From assembly GCA_021464415.1 (NCBI GenBank), contig CM038463.1, positions 4,154,001 through 4,218,000 of the forward strand: a stretch of 64,000 nt of DNA, read 5' to 3'. The stretch is from Lonicera japonica. Its lineage: Eukaryota; Streptophyta; Magnoliopsida; Dipsacales; Caprifoliaceae. Position numbers and translations under genes: made by a program. Shown here one piece after another: positions 45,471-55,286 of this stretch (position 1 is its first letter; each line of letters starts with the position of its first letter). The notes beneath the pieces were generated by a model, which was not told the DNA's origin, searched no databases, and saw only the letters and a program-made list of their open reading frames with translations.

Positions 45471-48362
45471 TTAGGTCATGTAGGTGATGTCGAATTCGGA
45501 GAGTAGAAACAACCATTTTGCCATTCGGTTCGAGAGAGCCGGTTTATTGAAGAGGTATTTCAACGGATCGATCCGTGATGCCAGGATGACTGGGAAAACT
45601 AGCATATAGTGCCGTAGTTTCTGTGTTACCCAGACGAGAGCGGTACATGATTTTTCCAATGGTGTGTAGTTTATCTCAAACGGGGACAGCTTTTTGCTGA
45701 GGAAATAGATGGCCTGCTCCTTCCGGGTATCGGTCAGGTGCTGGGCTAGCATTGCTCCGGCAGCCGAATCAGTGACGGTTAGGTATAAGATTAGTGGCAG
45801 TCCGGTCTGGGGCGGGGCTAACACTGGGGGTTTGGAGAGGTATTCTTTGATTCTATCAAAAGCTTCTTGGCACTGGCCGTCCCACTCTCCTGGTGAAGAT
45901 TTCCTCAGGAGTTTGAAGATGGGCTCGCAAGTCTGAGTGAGCTGAGAGATGAACCTACTGATGTACTGCAGATTACCCAAAAATCCTCGAACTTCTTTCT
46001 CGGTACGAGGTTTAAGCATGTCTTGGATAGCTTGAACTTTAGCGGGGTCCACCTCGATTCCCTTCTTACTGACGACATATCCCAGGAGTTTTCCTTTGGT
46101 TATCCCGAACACACATTTCTGCGGGTTGAGTCTCATCTGATATTGGCGGAGCCGATCAAAGAAGGCTCGCAAGGCTGGTACATGGCCTTTCCTCTCTTTT
46201 GACTTGATTATCATGTCGTCTACATACACCTCTACTTCTTTGTGAATCATGTCATGAAAGATAGCCGTAGCCGCCCTCTGATATGTTGCCCCGGCGTTCT
46301 TTAGCCCAAATGGCATAACGGTGTAGCAGTATGTTCCCCACGGTGTGATGAATGCTGTTTTCTCTTGGTGATCTGGGTGCATCTTGATCTGGTTATATCC
46401 GGCAAAACTATCCACAAATGACTTCAGGGCGTGGTTGGCAGTATTATCTACTATTAAATCGATGTTGGGTAAGGGAAAATCGTCTTTTGGACAAGCTTTA
46501 TTGAGATCCCGGTAATCCACACACATGCGGACTTTCCCATTAGCTTTTGGAACAGGCACGATATTGGCTAACCATGAAGGGTATTCGATCACCCGTAAGA
46601 AACCCACACTTAATTGTTTCATCACCTCTTCTTTCACTTTTAAGGACCATTCTGGCGTAAGTTTCCTCAGCTTCTGCTTGACAGGCCTAAATTCTGGCTT
46701 GGTGTGTATCTCATGCATGACTATCTGGCTGTTCAAACCTGGCATATCCGCATAAGACCAAGCGAAGACATCCACATACTCTTTCAGAGTTTGTGTGAAT
46801 TCTTCTCTTTCTGTCTCACTTAGGCTTGCCCCAATGCGGGCCTCTCTTCTTTCCTCTTCTGTTCCGAGGTTAATCATAAGAGTGTCTCCTTCCTCACTCT
46901 GTTCCTCCCGTTCCGGGTGTTCGTTCAGTCTTTCTAACTCCTTATAAGCTATTACAGAATTACAAATAACAGGATAACGCAACACAGAGTTTTCTTCATT
47001 GATAATAGTGTTTACAGGTACAAGTTTAAAGAGTAAATCTAGGAGTGGCTCTTTCCTAGCCTTACTTTCACTCTCACCTCTCACCCTTACAATTTCACTC
47101 TTTTCCCTTTCCCTTTGGTAGTCTGGATCAGCGTATATCAGGTGTACGGGGTCATCCCTTGGCTCGTCATCCCCTAGAACCATGATGTCGAAAAGATCTC
47201 CGATCATTTCTTCCTCCTTGTCTGTCTTGTCTTCATTTCCTTCTTTCAACCCGATCGTTAATTTGGTGGAGAAACTGTGTTCAATGCTTTCTTTGACATA
47301 TAGGTCCTCTTTATAGAAGATTTCCCATCCCGGCAGGTTCTCTCCGTCGCTGTTTCTCCAAGGTTCCTGAAAACCGCAAAAGGGGAAGTCCTCTCCTTCT
47401 TTGACAAAAAACCCGTTCAAAGAGCTGAAACTCGGATACTGATGCCCTCGGCCCCTTTTTTGCTGATCGTCTTCTTCAATGTGTTGGTACCCCAAACCTT
47501 CCCTTTCGTACCTCGTTACTGGTTCCAAGACTTGAAGTAGTCCTGATTGTCCCATTCCTAGGCCGGCTCCAGGTAAGTATTTCATCATTCTTAGCATATT
47601 TGTAATCTTGGTGCTGAGACCGGGGATATTGTCAGGGGGAAGATATTCGATTATCTGGGTGTTGAGAGTTTGTACTTGAGGCTCGTAAGAAAAGCCTCCC
47701 AACTGTATACTCTGACTCCCGATGCCTAAAACCGAAAATTCCAGGTCTGCCAAGGTCCTTTCAGGATCTCCTTGGATGGTGATTACGTTCCCCTCGAACG
47801 GTATCTTGATCTTCTGGTGTAAGGAGGAGGGGAGTGCTCCTATGTCGTGTAGCCATGCCCTTCCCAACAGTAGATTAAAACTGGAGGGGATGTTTATGAT
47901 TTGAAAATCGACCGGAAAGCTTCCGGGACCGATCATGAGATCAAGCTTCAGAGAACCCAGAACGGCCCTCCTGGTATTATCATAGGCCCTGACGGTTACG
48001 GCGGATGGAGAAAGCTCTGAATCCAAGATACCCAAACATCTGGCAGTTTTCAGAGGGCAAACATTTATGGTCGACCCATTGTCGATGAGGACTTGTGGCA
48101 AGATCTTCCCTCGAGTTCGGACGGTGATGTGGAGAGCCAGGCTGTGTTTTCTCCCCAATGGAGACAGATCCTCATCTGAAAATGACAGACTTCTTTGGAC
48201 TGTAAGTGACCCGATCATGTTTGACAGTTGTTTGGGTGTGGAGTCCGGTGATATCACGGCTTCGTCCAGAAGTTTGATGAAAGCGGTCCTGTGGGGTTTG
48301 GAGGCAACCAAGAGGCCCCAAATGGTGATGTGTGCCTGGGTCTTCTTCAACTGCTCAAGCAC
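45471..48362 (-). CDS. Tat element protease, G-patch, reverse transcriptase and RNase H
   Basis: A 963-residue open frame. The protease motif is DNGS at 94-97. A G-patch-like segment lies at about 258-292 (KYLPGAGLGMGQSG). An acidic linker to about 500 follows. The RT has CVDYRDLN, FAGYNQIKMHP, VMPFGLKNAGATYQR and YVDD at 713-716. RNase H follows, with SKKLSPFEINYTPLEK near the end. In many Ogre elements the protease and RT are separated by an intron; here they share one frame. The frame ends with TAA just before the sequence that normally leads to the second RNase H. Confidence 0.93.
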   Translation of the reverse strand: MLEQLKKTQAHITIWGLLVASKPHRTAFIKLLDEAVISPDSTPKQLSNMIGSLTVQRSLSFSDEDLSPLGRKHSLALHITVRTRGKILPQVLIDNGSTINVCPLKTARCLGILDSELSPSAVTVRAYDNTRRAVLGSLKLDLMIGPGSFPVDFQIINIPSSFNLLLGRAWLHDIGALPSSLHQKIKIPFEGNVITIQGDPERTLADLEFSVLGIGSQSIQLGGFSYEPQVQTLNTQIIEYLPPDNIPGLSTKITNMLRMMKYLPGAGLGMGQSGLLQVLEPVTRYEREGLGYQHIEEDDQQKRGRGHQYPSFSSLNGFFVKEGEDFPFCGFQEPWRNSDGENLPGWEIFYKEDLYVKESIEHSFSTKLTIGLKEGNEDKTDKEEEMIGDLFDIMVLGDDEPRDDPVHLIYADPDYQREREKSEIVRVRGESESKARKEPLLDLLFKLVPVNTIINEENSVLRYPVICNSVIAYKELERLNEHPEREEQSEEGDTLMINLGTEEERREARIGASLSETEREEFTQTLKEYVDVFAWSYADMPGLNSQIVMHEIHTKPEFRPVKQKLRKLTPEWSLKVKEEVMKQLSVGFLRVIEYPSWLANIVPVPKANGKVRMCVDYRDLNKACPKDDFPLPNIDLIVDNTANHALKSFVDSFAGYNQIKMHPDHQEKTAFITPWGTYCYTVMPFGLKNAGATYQRAATAIFHDMIHKEVEVYVDDMIIKSKERKGHVPALRAFFDRLRQYQMRLNPQKCVFGITKGKLLGYVVSKKGIEVDPAKVQAIQDMLKPRTEKEVRGFLGNLQYISRFISQLTQTCEPIFKLLRKSSPGEWDGQCQEAFDRIKEYLSKPPVLAPPQTGLPLILYLTVTDSAAGAMLAQHLTDTRKEQAIYFLSKKLSPFEINYTPLEKSCTALVWVTQKLRHYMLVFPVILASRIDPLKYLFNKPALSNRMAKWLFLLSEFDITYMT

Positions 48363-48601
48363 TCTATCTTCTCCTATTTCCTTAGGTGGCGGTGTTTTCT
48401 CAGCATCCGGTGGTGGTTAGTATACCCTTCCTGAACGGGTGATTTGTTGGATCCAAAGGGATGCCGGGTTTGATTCCTCTGAAGTTTCTGATGATTCTGG
48501 CTCTGTCGACCAACTGAAAGTCCCGGGGGAGGTTCTGTCATACATATTGTCTCCCTAGGGGGGGTTTGGGATTTCCATGATTGTTTCTTCTTATTCTGGG
48601 T

Positions 48602-50495
48602 TCATCCTATCCCAGATTTTCCGGGATTGGTTTTGATTGTGAGTGGTTGTGAGATCCCCTGATTTGTTTTTCCTAAACCCTGCCCGGGTAGGAAGTTCAT
48701 TTTAGCCATCCATTGGTCGATTATTGGATTGAGGCCTGGGGTAACTTGAGCCTTTGCTGGAAGTACAATGGGTGCCCTGTAGGTTGGGTCATCTCGAATG
48801 AGCCCCACGGGATCGAAGCCTTCTTCATCAGTGGTCAAGGCATTAATCCCTGCAGGTGGAGCATGGTTAGGAAGTGGATTGTTAGAATATTGGGCCCGCC
48901 GGGTGCGGGGATGATTCCGGCTTCAATGAGGTCTTGAATACGATGACGAAGGGCCAAACAACGCTCCGTGTCGTGTCCTGCAGCTTGATGATACACACAG
49001 TTCTCATTCATTCTCCAAGTGTTGGGAATAGGGTTTGGTGAGGGGCGTGGGTTGAGTGGAGTGACTAGTCCGACTTTTTGGAGTAGTTCCAGGCTCTTAA
49101 CCAGAGTAGTGGGGAGGGTGCAAAAATTTCTCCTTTTCTTGGCCTCGGTGTTTGAAGAGTCTCCCTGCGTAGGCCAATTCATTGGGGGGACTTGCGGTGA
49201 CTGCTGGAATGGATTTTGTTGATACGGGTACGAGCTTAGTTGGTTTACGGCTGGAGTGGCCGTCTTTCTTCCGGTGTAAGAGGCCTTTTTGGTATCTGTT
49301 TCCGCCTTTTTGGCCAATTCCTCCTCTACTTGTGACCCCATACTCAACAGGGCTCTGAAGTGTGGGAATACATGCTTTCCCATGCAGTTTAATACAGCTG
49401 GAGAAAAATTCTTCTGTATGATTTCCAACTGCTCTTCTTCGTCGGGCCGTTTGGACATTTGGGATGCCATTTCCCTCCAGCGGGTGACAAAGTCGCTGAA
49501 GCTCTCTTTCTCGCCTTGCTTGGCCATCTCCAGGTGTTTACGGGTAATTTCCAAACTCTCGTTGGACCCGTACTTTGTCATGAACTCTTTGACGATATCT
49601 CCCCAAGTTTTTGTGTGGTGTTTCTCTAGATCGAAGAACCATCTCAGGGCGGCCCCCGTGAGAGTCATGTGAAAAGCCTGAGCTAGCTCCGGCTCTCCAC
49701 AACCGGACACTTGCATGGATCTGATGTAGGATTGGAGATGAGTTTTGGGGGGTGTGGTTCCAGTGAATTTGGTGATAGAGGGGAGCTTAAATCCTTGAGG
49801 TAGTCTGGCTTCTGGGTAGAGGGAAAAGGCGTTCATGTCTGTGATCTCGTCTGCCCTTTTATCAGAGAAACCCCTATTTGCAGAACCTTCATCTGCTCTT
49901 TCAATTTCTTCATTTCTTCGCTCTCTCTTGACACCTCGTCGGGCTGTTCTCGTGCTATTACCGATTCTGCATATACTGCCCGAAGTCGGTTGATGTCTGG
50001 ATATTCATTAGGGATGGCTGCTGGGGCCGGTGGTGGAATGGGTTTTGCGGGAACTTGTGGCCATGGTTGGTATTGGGGGTCAAAACTGGGTTATACTTGG
50101 GGTTGCGGCCAGACTATGGGTGGCTCTTGCTGTTGGTAAGTGGGGCCTGAATCCGGGGCCCATTGGTTCTGATTGTTGGGGTCGGTTTGAACGGGACCAA
50201 CTACGATAGGGCCCGTTTGGGGTGGATTGGTTCCTTAAACTGGGGGGAGTACTTGTGAAGACTGTCCTTGGTTCGGATCTCGATTCGGTGGTAGTCGATC
50301 AAACCCCGGTGGTGCAGTTCGTTCGGCTGATAATTCTTCTATTCGAATCCGAGTACCCTGTTGCTCGTTCGTGAGGTTCCCCAGATCCCTGCTAACGGTC
50401 ATAAGTAAACGGTGCATTTCGGCTAGGGTTGGCTGAGCTGATGATGCCTCGGCTAGGCTCTGATCTGTCTCTCGATTCTCGCGTTCATCGGCCAT
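48602..50495 (-). pseudogene. Tat element gag with terminal G-patch, several frame breaks
   Basis: The main open piece is 49836-48835: a retrotransposon gag core (KFTGTTPPKTHLQSYIRSM, then LTGAALRWFFDLE) and a knuckle of CX2HX4HX4C type (CVYHQAAGHDTERC), usual for Tat. An N-terminal piece is 50495-50235 (MADERENRETD). Between them are a stop at the end of the first piece, another near 50092, and a frame change. Near 48885 a one-base change shifts the frame; the correct one continues into 48838-48602, which carries a G-patch (KMNFLPGQGLGKTNQG). Sequence 48363-48601 has further stops before the protease frame. Confidence 0.85.
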
Positions 50496-51223
50496 TTCAG
50501 GTGTGCTTGGTCTTACTAGTCTTCCGGTGCGATCACGGCCGGCCCAACCTTCCAGTCTGTTGTTGTTTCACGACTATAGATGAAACCACGTGACGAAGAT
50601 GAAGGAAGACTGTGATGCGACTCGATTTTTGCCAAAAGAACCACTAAAAATTGCTGAGAAGGGCCTCGGAAAAAAAAGGGTGTCGAAAAAGTAAGCCGTA
50701 AAGTGGTACATCCCCTACGGCTGTTTGACAAGTGTTTTAACTCGATCTTATATGCAGCGCAGGTGTACGAACGGTTAAGGCTTCAGGCTCCCTCCTTTTT
50801 GGCAAGACCTTGCGATATACCCCAAGGGCGGGTACGTGCAAGAATCTTTTGATATACTTCCCGGGTACGTGAGTGTTCTCGTCACTCGATATACCTCGGG
50901 GGCGTACTTGGCCAAGGAGAGTGGAAGTAAATGCTTTCGGTTTATGTTGGCCCAAGCAAGCCAACTCCCTACTCACTTATAATACTTCCGAGGGTTTGGG
51001 GTAAATTCACACTCGTAGAACCAATGCATGTTTTGTGATAGTGCGTGTGAAAAAGGTTGGGTTTACAAATATCATTATCTTGATTACGTATTTTTGAAAA
51101 ATTCCCTTTTTCAGAAAAAATGTTTCTTCTCAATCAATTAACAAAAGTAAGGAAAGCAGAAAAAGCAATTTTTCAATAGATAAATAAAGGTCCACATATA
51201 AGAGTCTAGTTTTCTAACAGAGA
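50496..51223 (-). other. Untranslated leader between PBS and gag
   Basis: About 730 bp without a supported ORF; small ORFs at 50516-50731 and 50737-50976 show no domain. Confidence 0.5.
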
Positions 51224-51241
51224 TCCCCAGCAGAGTCGCCA
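51224..51241 (-). promoter_or_regulatory. Primer-binding site of the Tat/Ogre-type element
   Basis: TGGCGACTCTGCTGGGGA on the minus strand, one base after the LTR end. Ogre/Tat elements carry this kind of site, which I recall as complementary to tRNA-Arg. It fixes the right LTR as the 5' LTR and the element as minus-strand. Confidence 0.85.
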
Positions 51242-51242
51242 C

Positions 51243-52816
51243 TGTGAGAATCCGCAAATGCGACCCCCCGGGTCTCGTCCCCGTTCGTGGTGGTCTTGAA
51301 ACGTCGGAAAGGATCCCGTCGTTCCATTTGCTTGGAGTTTGTTTTGATAATTCATATTGGGTGTCCCTACATCTATTATAGATGCAAAGGGGTTCGTTCA
51401 GAGTCGCCAGTACATTTTACGAGAAAACGGACAAAAAGGTTGTGTAAGGGGGAAGGCTATAGACAAGCCTTTCTTTACACGTTTGTCTGCGAAACCAGGA
51501 TTCTATAGGGTTCGGGAACTATATTACGGTTTGGGAAGGTGTTAAGCACCCATTCCGCCCTTTCGGTCTCTAGTGGACTTATATATTTATTCTATGTTGA
51601 AAAACTTGGATGCTTTTACCGATAGTCTACTACTTTCTAAAAGGAAACCCTAATTCTCGAGAAAAACGGGAAAAAAGGGGTGAAAACCTTTATATTCCGA
51701 GATCCGATGTTTTTATAATTTAGAAGATGTAAATGACAAATGACAAAAATCTTTTATTTTGAAAGAGTATTTCGTACTATTTCCTCAGATAATGACAGTT
51801 TTCTCGAGTTGTGATTATTTTGGAAAAGTTCGGATCTTTATGTCGGGACTCATTCAATATGGAATTAGAACTCTTTGAAGAGAGTTTATCAGACACATCG
51901 CAGTCTATGGAGAAGACAGGATGTGTGGGTTTTAATTCCTAGATAAGTCCTTTATCGGTCCGGTGTTTGAAAACAGGGTTTATCCGGACGATAATGTACT
52001 TACTCTTCTGGTTTTGAAAGTAGTTTTATCAGAGTCTTTTTGTGTCGAAAACGATAGACTATTTGTAACTTGACAATAAGTTTATTCAAATAAAACGTGG
52101 ACAGAATAACAGAAGTAAAACAAGTACACAGATATCTAATTTTAAATACTAGAAGGGACTTTCCTTACCTTCCCGACGAGAATAATAATAGGAAAGAAAA
52201 TATAATACGGCAGAGGGATCTCTGGCGATAATAATCTTCTCTTTCTTCAGATATTTCTGAGGAATCGATTCCAGAGACGGGACACGTCGAGTGTCGAGGG
52301 TAGATTCGATAATTCTTCAGAAATAAGATAATAGTAGAAAAATGCTTGATAAAAATCAGATCTAAAGCTCCAAATCCTCATATTCCAATCCGCCCCCCCT
52401 TGAACCCTTGGGGGTGTTGACTATTTATACTGCTCGGGGAAGATTGTCGCGCGACATTTCCCTAAAAAAGGCAAGTGTCGCGCGACATATCGGTTTGTCG
52501 CGCGACATTCCTGTATGTCGTGCAACAAACGGCTGAAGTGATGGGTCCTGACACTGTGATGTGTCAGAAAGTGGTTGGTCGGGTGTAGAGAGGGATTGTC
52601 GCGCGACATAGTGGGATTGTCACGCGACATTCCACTGATTGTCGCGCGACAATGTGATATGTCGTGCGACAATCCTTGGTAAAAAAAGGTTTGTTGCGCA
52701 ACAAAACCCCCCCGGGGTAGTTTCGGGTGCTCGGGTGGGTCCCGGACTCCAAGAAAAACAATAGTTCTCGTAGGTCGTTAGGGTTCTTGCGGGGGTCACG
52801 GATCGGGGTGTCTACA
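51243..52816 (-). repeat. 5' LTR of the Tat/Ogre-type element
   Basis: Matches 33654-35227. TATA box (minus) at 52422-52429; palindromes start at 52445, 52476, 52496, 52597, 52640 (exact) and at 52516, 52618, 52660, 52692 (variants). It is preceded on the right by ATTAC, the target duplication. Confidence 0.95.
52445..52703. promoter_or_regulatory. Palindrome array TGTCGCGCGACA, 5' LTR
   Basis: Five exact and four variant copies, at the same spacing as in the other LTR. TGTCACGCGACA (52618) and TGTCGTGCAACA (52516) differ from the left LTR sites by G-to-A changes at CpG positions. Confidence 0.9.
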
Positions 52817-52821
52817 ATTAC

Positions 52822-53321
52822 ATAATCTATCATAAGAATTATTGCACTCAAAGCTCTCATAGAAGAAGAAAATCAACAGCCCTTTAACCTCTCTCTCACA
52901 ACAAGATGAATTTTCCTACAAATCCCCACAGAAAGAAGAATTACTCTCATGCCTTAATCTATTGAATGATTCTATCTATATATAACAATATAATAGAGTC
53001 CATCCAATTTAGAATAATGTAATAATAATCCTACTTAAATTATGAAACTATTAACAAGGTAATAGAGACCAAAATAAACAAGGAAACCAAGTTTGATAAG
53101 GAAACATATTTCTCGCCCAGGCTGTAAAACTACTTTTGCACTTTTCCTGCGTAACTGCAAAAGTGCTTTTGCACCATTCCAGAATGCAATATTGTAGGTG
53201 CAAAAGTGCTTTTGCACCTTTCCGGAACCGCAAATCCTCTTTTGCACCATTCAAGCGAACAATTTGATTTCCCATAAAACTCATATTCTCTTGGGTTTGA
53301 AACCGAGCAAAAAACACAACA
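52822..53321 (-). repeat. 3' LTR of copia-like element, proximal part
   Basis: With 33494-33653 it makes a 660-bp LTR matching 54612-55270 (659 bp) and 56082-56745 (664 bp). It starts TGTTGTGTTTTTTGCTC on the minus strand. GCAAAAGTGCTTTTGC, a near-palindrome, occurs at 53157-53172 and 53200-53215 in U3. Confidence 0.88.
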
Positions 53322-53472
53322 ATCACCACCTTTTGCGAAGGTAACAAAACCAACTGCTATCTTCTTCTTCGCCTTGATGACACATGAAATCTTCTTTTGT
53401 CTCACCCTTTACAAGGGCCACTCAATCATATATGTCAATGATCGAGCCACATCCGATTATCTATGTTGATGA

Positions 53473-54597
53473 TCAGACCATGTCCGTATTGGACACCATC
53501 ACTGGCACGTAACTCTGAGTTGTCAACGGTCTAGAGCCACCACCTAAGCCATAACTTATCCTTGCTGCGTTTGCACCACCGGAATATATGCTTCTTGGTT
53601 CTCTAACACCATTATGTACAACTCTTTCATGTAATCTATACAAGCCCCCGCAATGACTTGCCTTCAAGACCACATCGTCGCCATGATACATGCTCATTAC
53701 TCCACCTCGAGTAGAGTACCACATTTTAAGTGATTCTAATCTAGAAAGACTGATTAGATTCCACTTTATCTCCGGTACATATCTAACATTTATGATTGTT
53801 TGAACTGAGCCATCAAACAAATCCAGGCGGATTTCACCAACTCCACGAACTAGCAATCTGGAGCCATCCCCCATGTAGACAAACCCGCTACAATCTTCAT
53901 ATGTGCTATACAATGAACGATTGTTGCAAACATGCACAGCGGCACCGCAATCCAAGAACCATCCTCCCTGACCAATAAGGCTTGCAGGCATCAGTAGAAT
54001 ATCTATAAGAGCGGCTTCTTTGTCATAAGAAGTCATCGCAACGGTTGCGGCTCCATCAGGGTTAGTAGCCAGTTTTTCCCTGATGTCATCCTTCTTCCTT
54101 GGACAGTCCCTAGCACAATGGCTCGGTTGAACACATTTAAAGCAATCTCCTTTAAAGATGGTCTTCCGTCCTTTGCTAGAACCTTTCTTACCATTCGCTA
54201 CAAACGCGCCTTCTTGAACGGTATTGATTCGATCCCTCTTTCTCATCATCTCTTCCGCAGACAGAGCTTGACACACCTCCGAGGTGGTGAAAGATGATCT
54301 ACTCATAAAGTTTTGAATTAGTGTCTTGTACGAATCTGGCAGAGTTTAAATTAGTTGTAAGGCTTTATCCTGATCTTTCAATTCTTCATATACAGCTTCG
54401 AGTCTTAAGCATTCCATATCATCCAAATCCTTCTTCTTTTGTTCCACCGTTGGTGGACCTTCTAGGGCATCATCCAAGTCCATCATTACGAGATAGTCTT
54501 TCATACTCATCTGCCATAGGCTGAAATCCATGATTTCATCGAACTTCTCCATCCTATAAGATTTCTCCATTATAACACACACATCCTTGAATACCAC
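53473..54597 (-). pseudogene. Copia-like gag-protease remnant (minus copy)
   Basis: The N-terminal gag piece is 54597-54346 (EKFDEIMDFSLWQMSMKDYL, typical copia gag start). A stop/deletion then leads into 54306-53473 (277 codons). That piece has a zinc knuckle C55, C58, H63, C68 and a protease-like GGWFLDCGAAVHV with DCGA at 119-122, where copia proteases usually have DSGA. The frame ends in SNTDMV about 150 bp before the LTR, and the plus copy ends the same way. So the family itself lacks integrase and RT and is non-autonomous. The primer-binding site TGGTAGCAGAGG is at 54598-54609. Confidence 0.82.
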
Positions 54598-54611
54598 CCT
54601 CTGCTACCACT

Positions 54612-55270
54612 TGTTGTGATTATTAATAATAAATCACGCCACGGATCGTAATTCAAATAGTGGATATTAATAACTAGAGATAATAAGAATGAGAAACAAG
54701 CAAGAAGATAGATAATGGAACACACAATATTCGATAAACAAAGATTTCACTAATTCTTTGAAAACGATTACATAATCTATCACAAGAATTATTACACTCA
54801 AAGCTCTCATAGAAGAAGAAAATCAACAGTCCTTTAACCTCTCTCTCACAACAAGATAAACTTTCATACAAATCCCACAGAAAGAAGAATTACTCTCATG
54901 CCTTAATCTATTGAATGATTCTATCTATATATAACAATATAATAGAGTCCATCCAATTTAGAATAATGTAATAATAATCCTACGTAAATAAGGAAACTAT
55001 TAACAAGGTAATAAAGACCAAAATAAACAAGGAAACCAAGTTTGATAAGGAAACATATTTCTCGCCCAGGCTGCAAAACAACTTTTGCACTTTTCTCGCA
55101 TAACTGCAAAAGTGCTTTTGCACCATTCTAGAATGCAATATTCTAGGTGCAAAAGTGCTTTTGCACCTTTCCGGAATCACAAATCCTCTTTTGCACCATT
55201 CAAGTGAACAATTTGATTTCCCATAAAACTCATCTTCTCTTGGGTTTGAAACCGAGCAAAAAACACAACA
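54612..55270 (-). repeat. 5' LTR of minus-strand copia-like element
   Basis: A 659-bp LTR, minus-strand start TGTTGTGTTT at 55270, end AATCACAACA at 54612, two bases before the primer-binding site. It carries the same GCAAAAGTGCTTTTGC near-palindromes near 55106 and 55149. Confidence 0.88.
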
Positions 55271-55286
55271 ATTGTTGTGTTTTTTG
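55257..55286. repeat. Perfect head-to-head LTR junction palindrome
   Basis: Two LTR starts face each other across the two bases AT (55271-55272). The palindrome reads GCAAAAAACACAACA, then its complement TGTTGTGTTTTTTGC. Confidence 0.9.

Larger units (their letters stand above)
33654..52816 (-). mobile_element. Complete Tat/Ogre-type Ty3-gypsy LTR retrotransposon, 19,163 bp
   Basis: Two 1574-bp LTRs (33654-35227 and 51243-52816) begin TGTGAG and end CTACA, with the exact duplication ATTAC on both sides (33649-33653, 52817-52821). Coding order on the minus strand is gag, protease, RT, RNase H, second RNase H, integrase; the primer-binding site is next to the right LTR. The dual RNase H, the large size, the long region between integrase and 3' LTR and the antisense genes are hallmarks of the Tat lineage. 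By eye the LTRs differ by about 15 substitutions and two small indels (about 1%), so the insertion is young. Coding regions carry several stops and frameshifts. Confidence 0.95.

Noticed and set aside
51287..51508. 73-codon ORF identical to one at 33698-33919
   Set aside because: Identity only reflects the two LTR copies; no domain.
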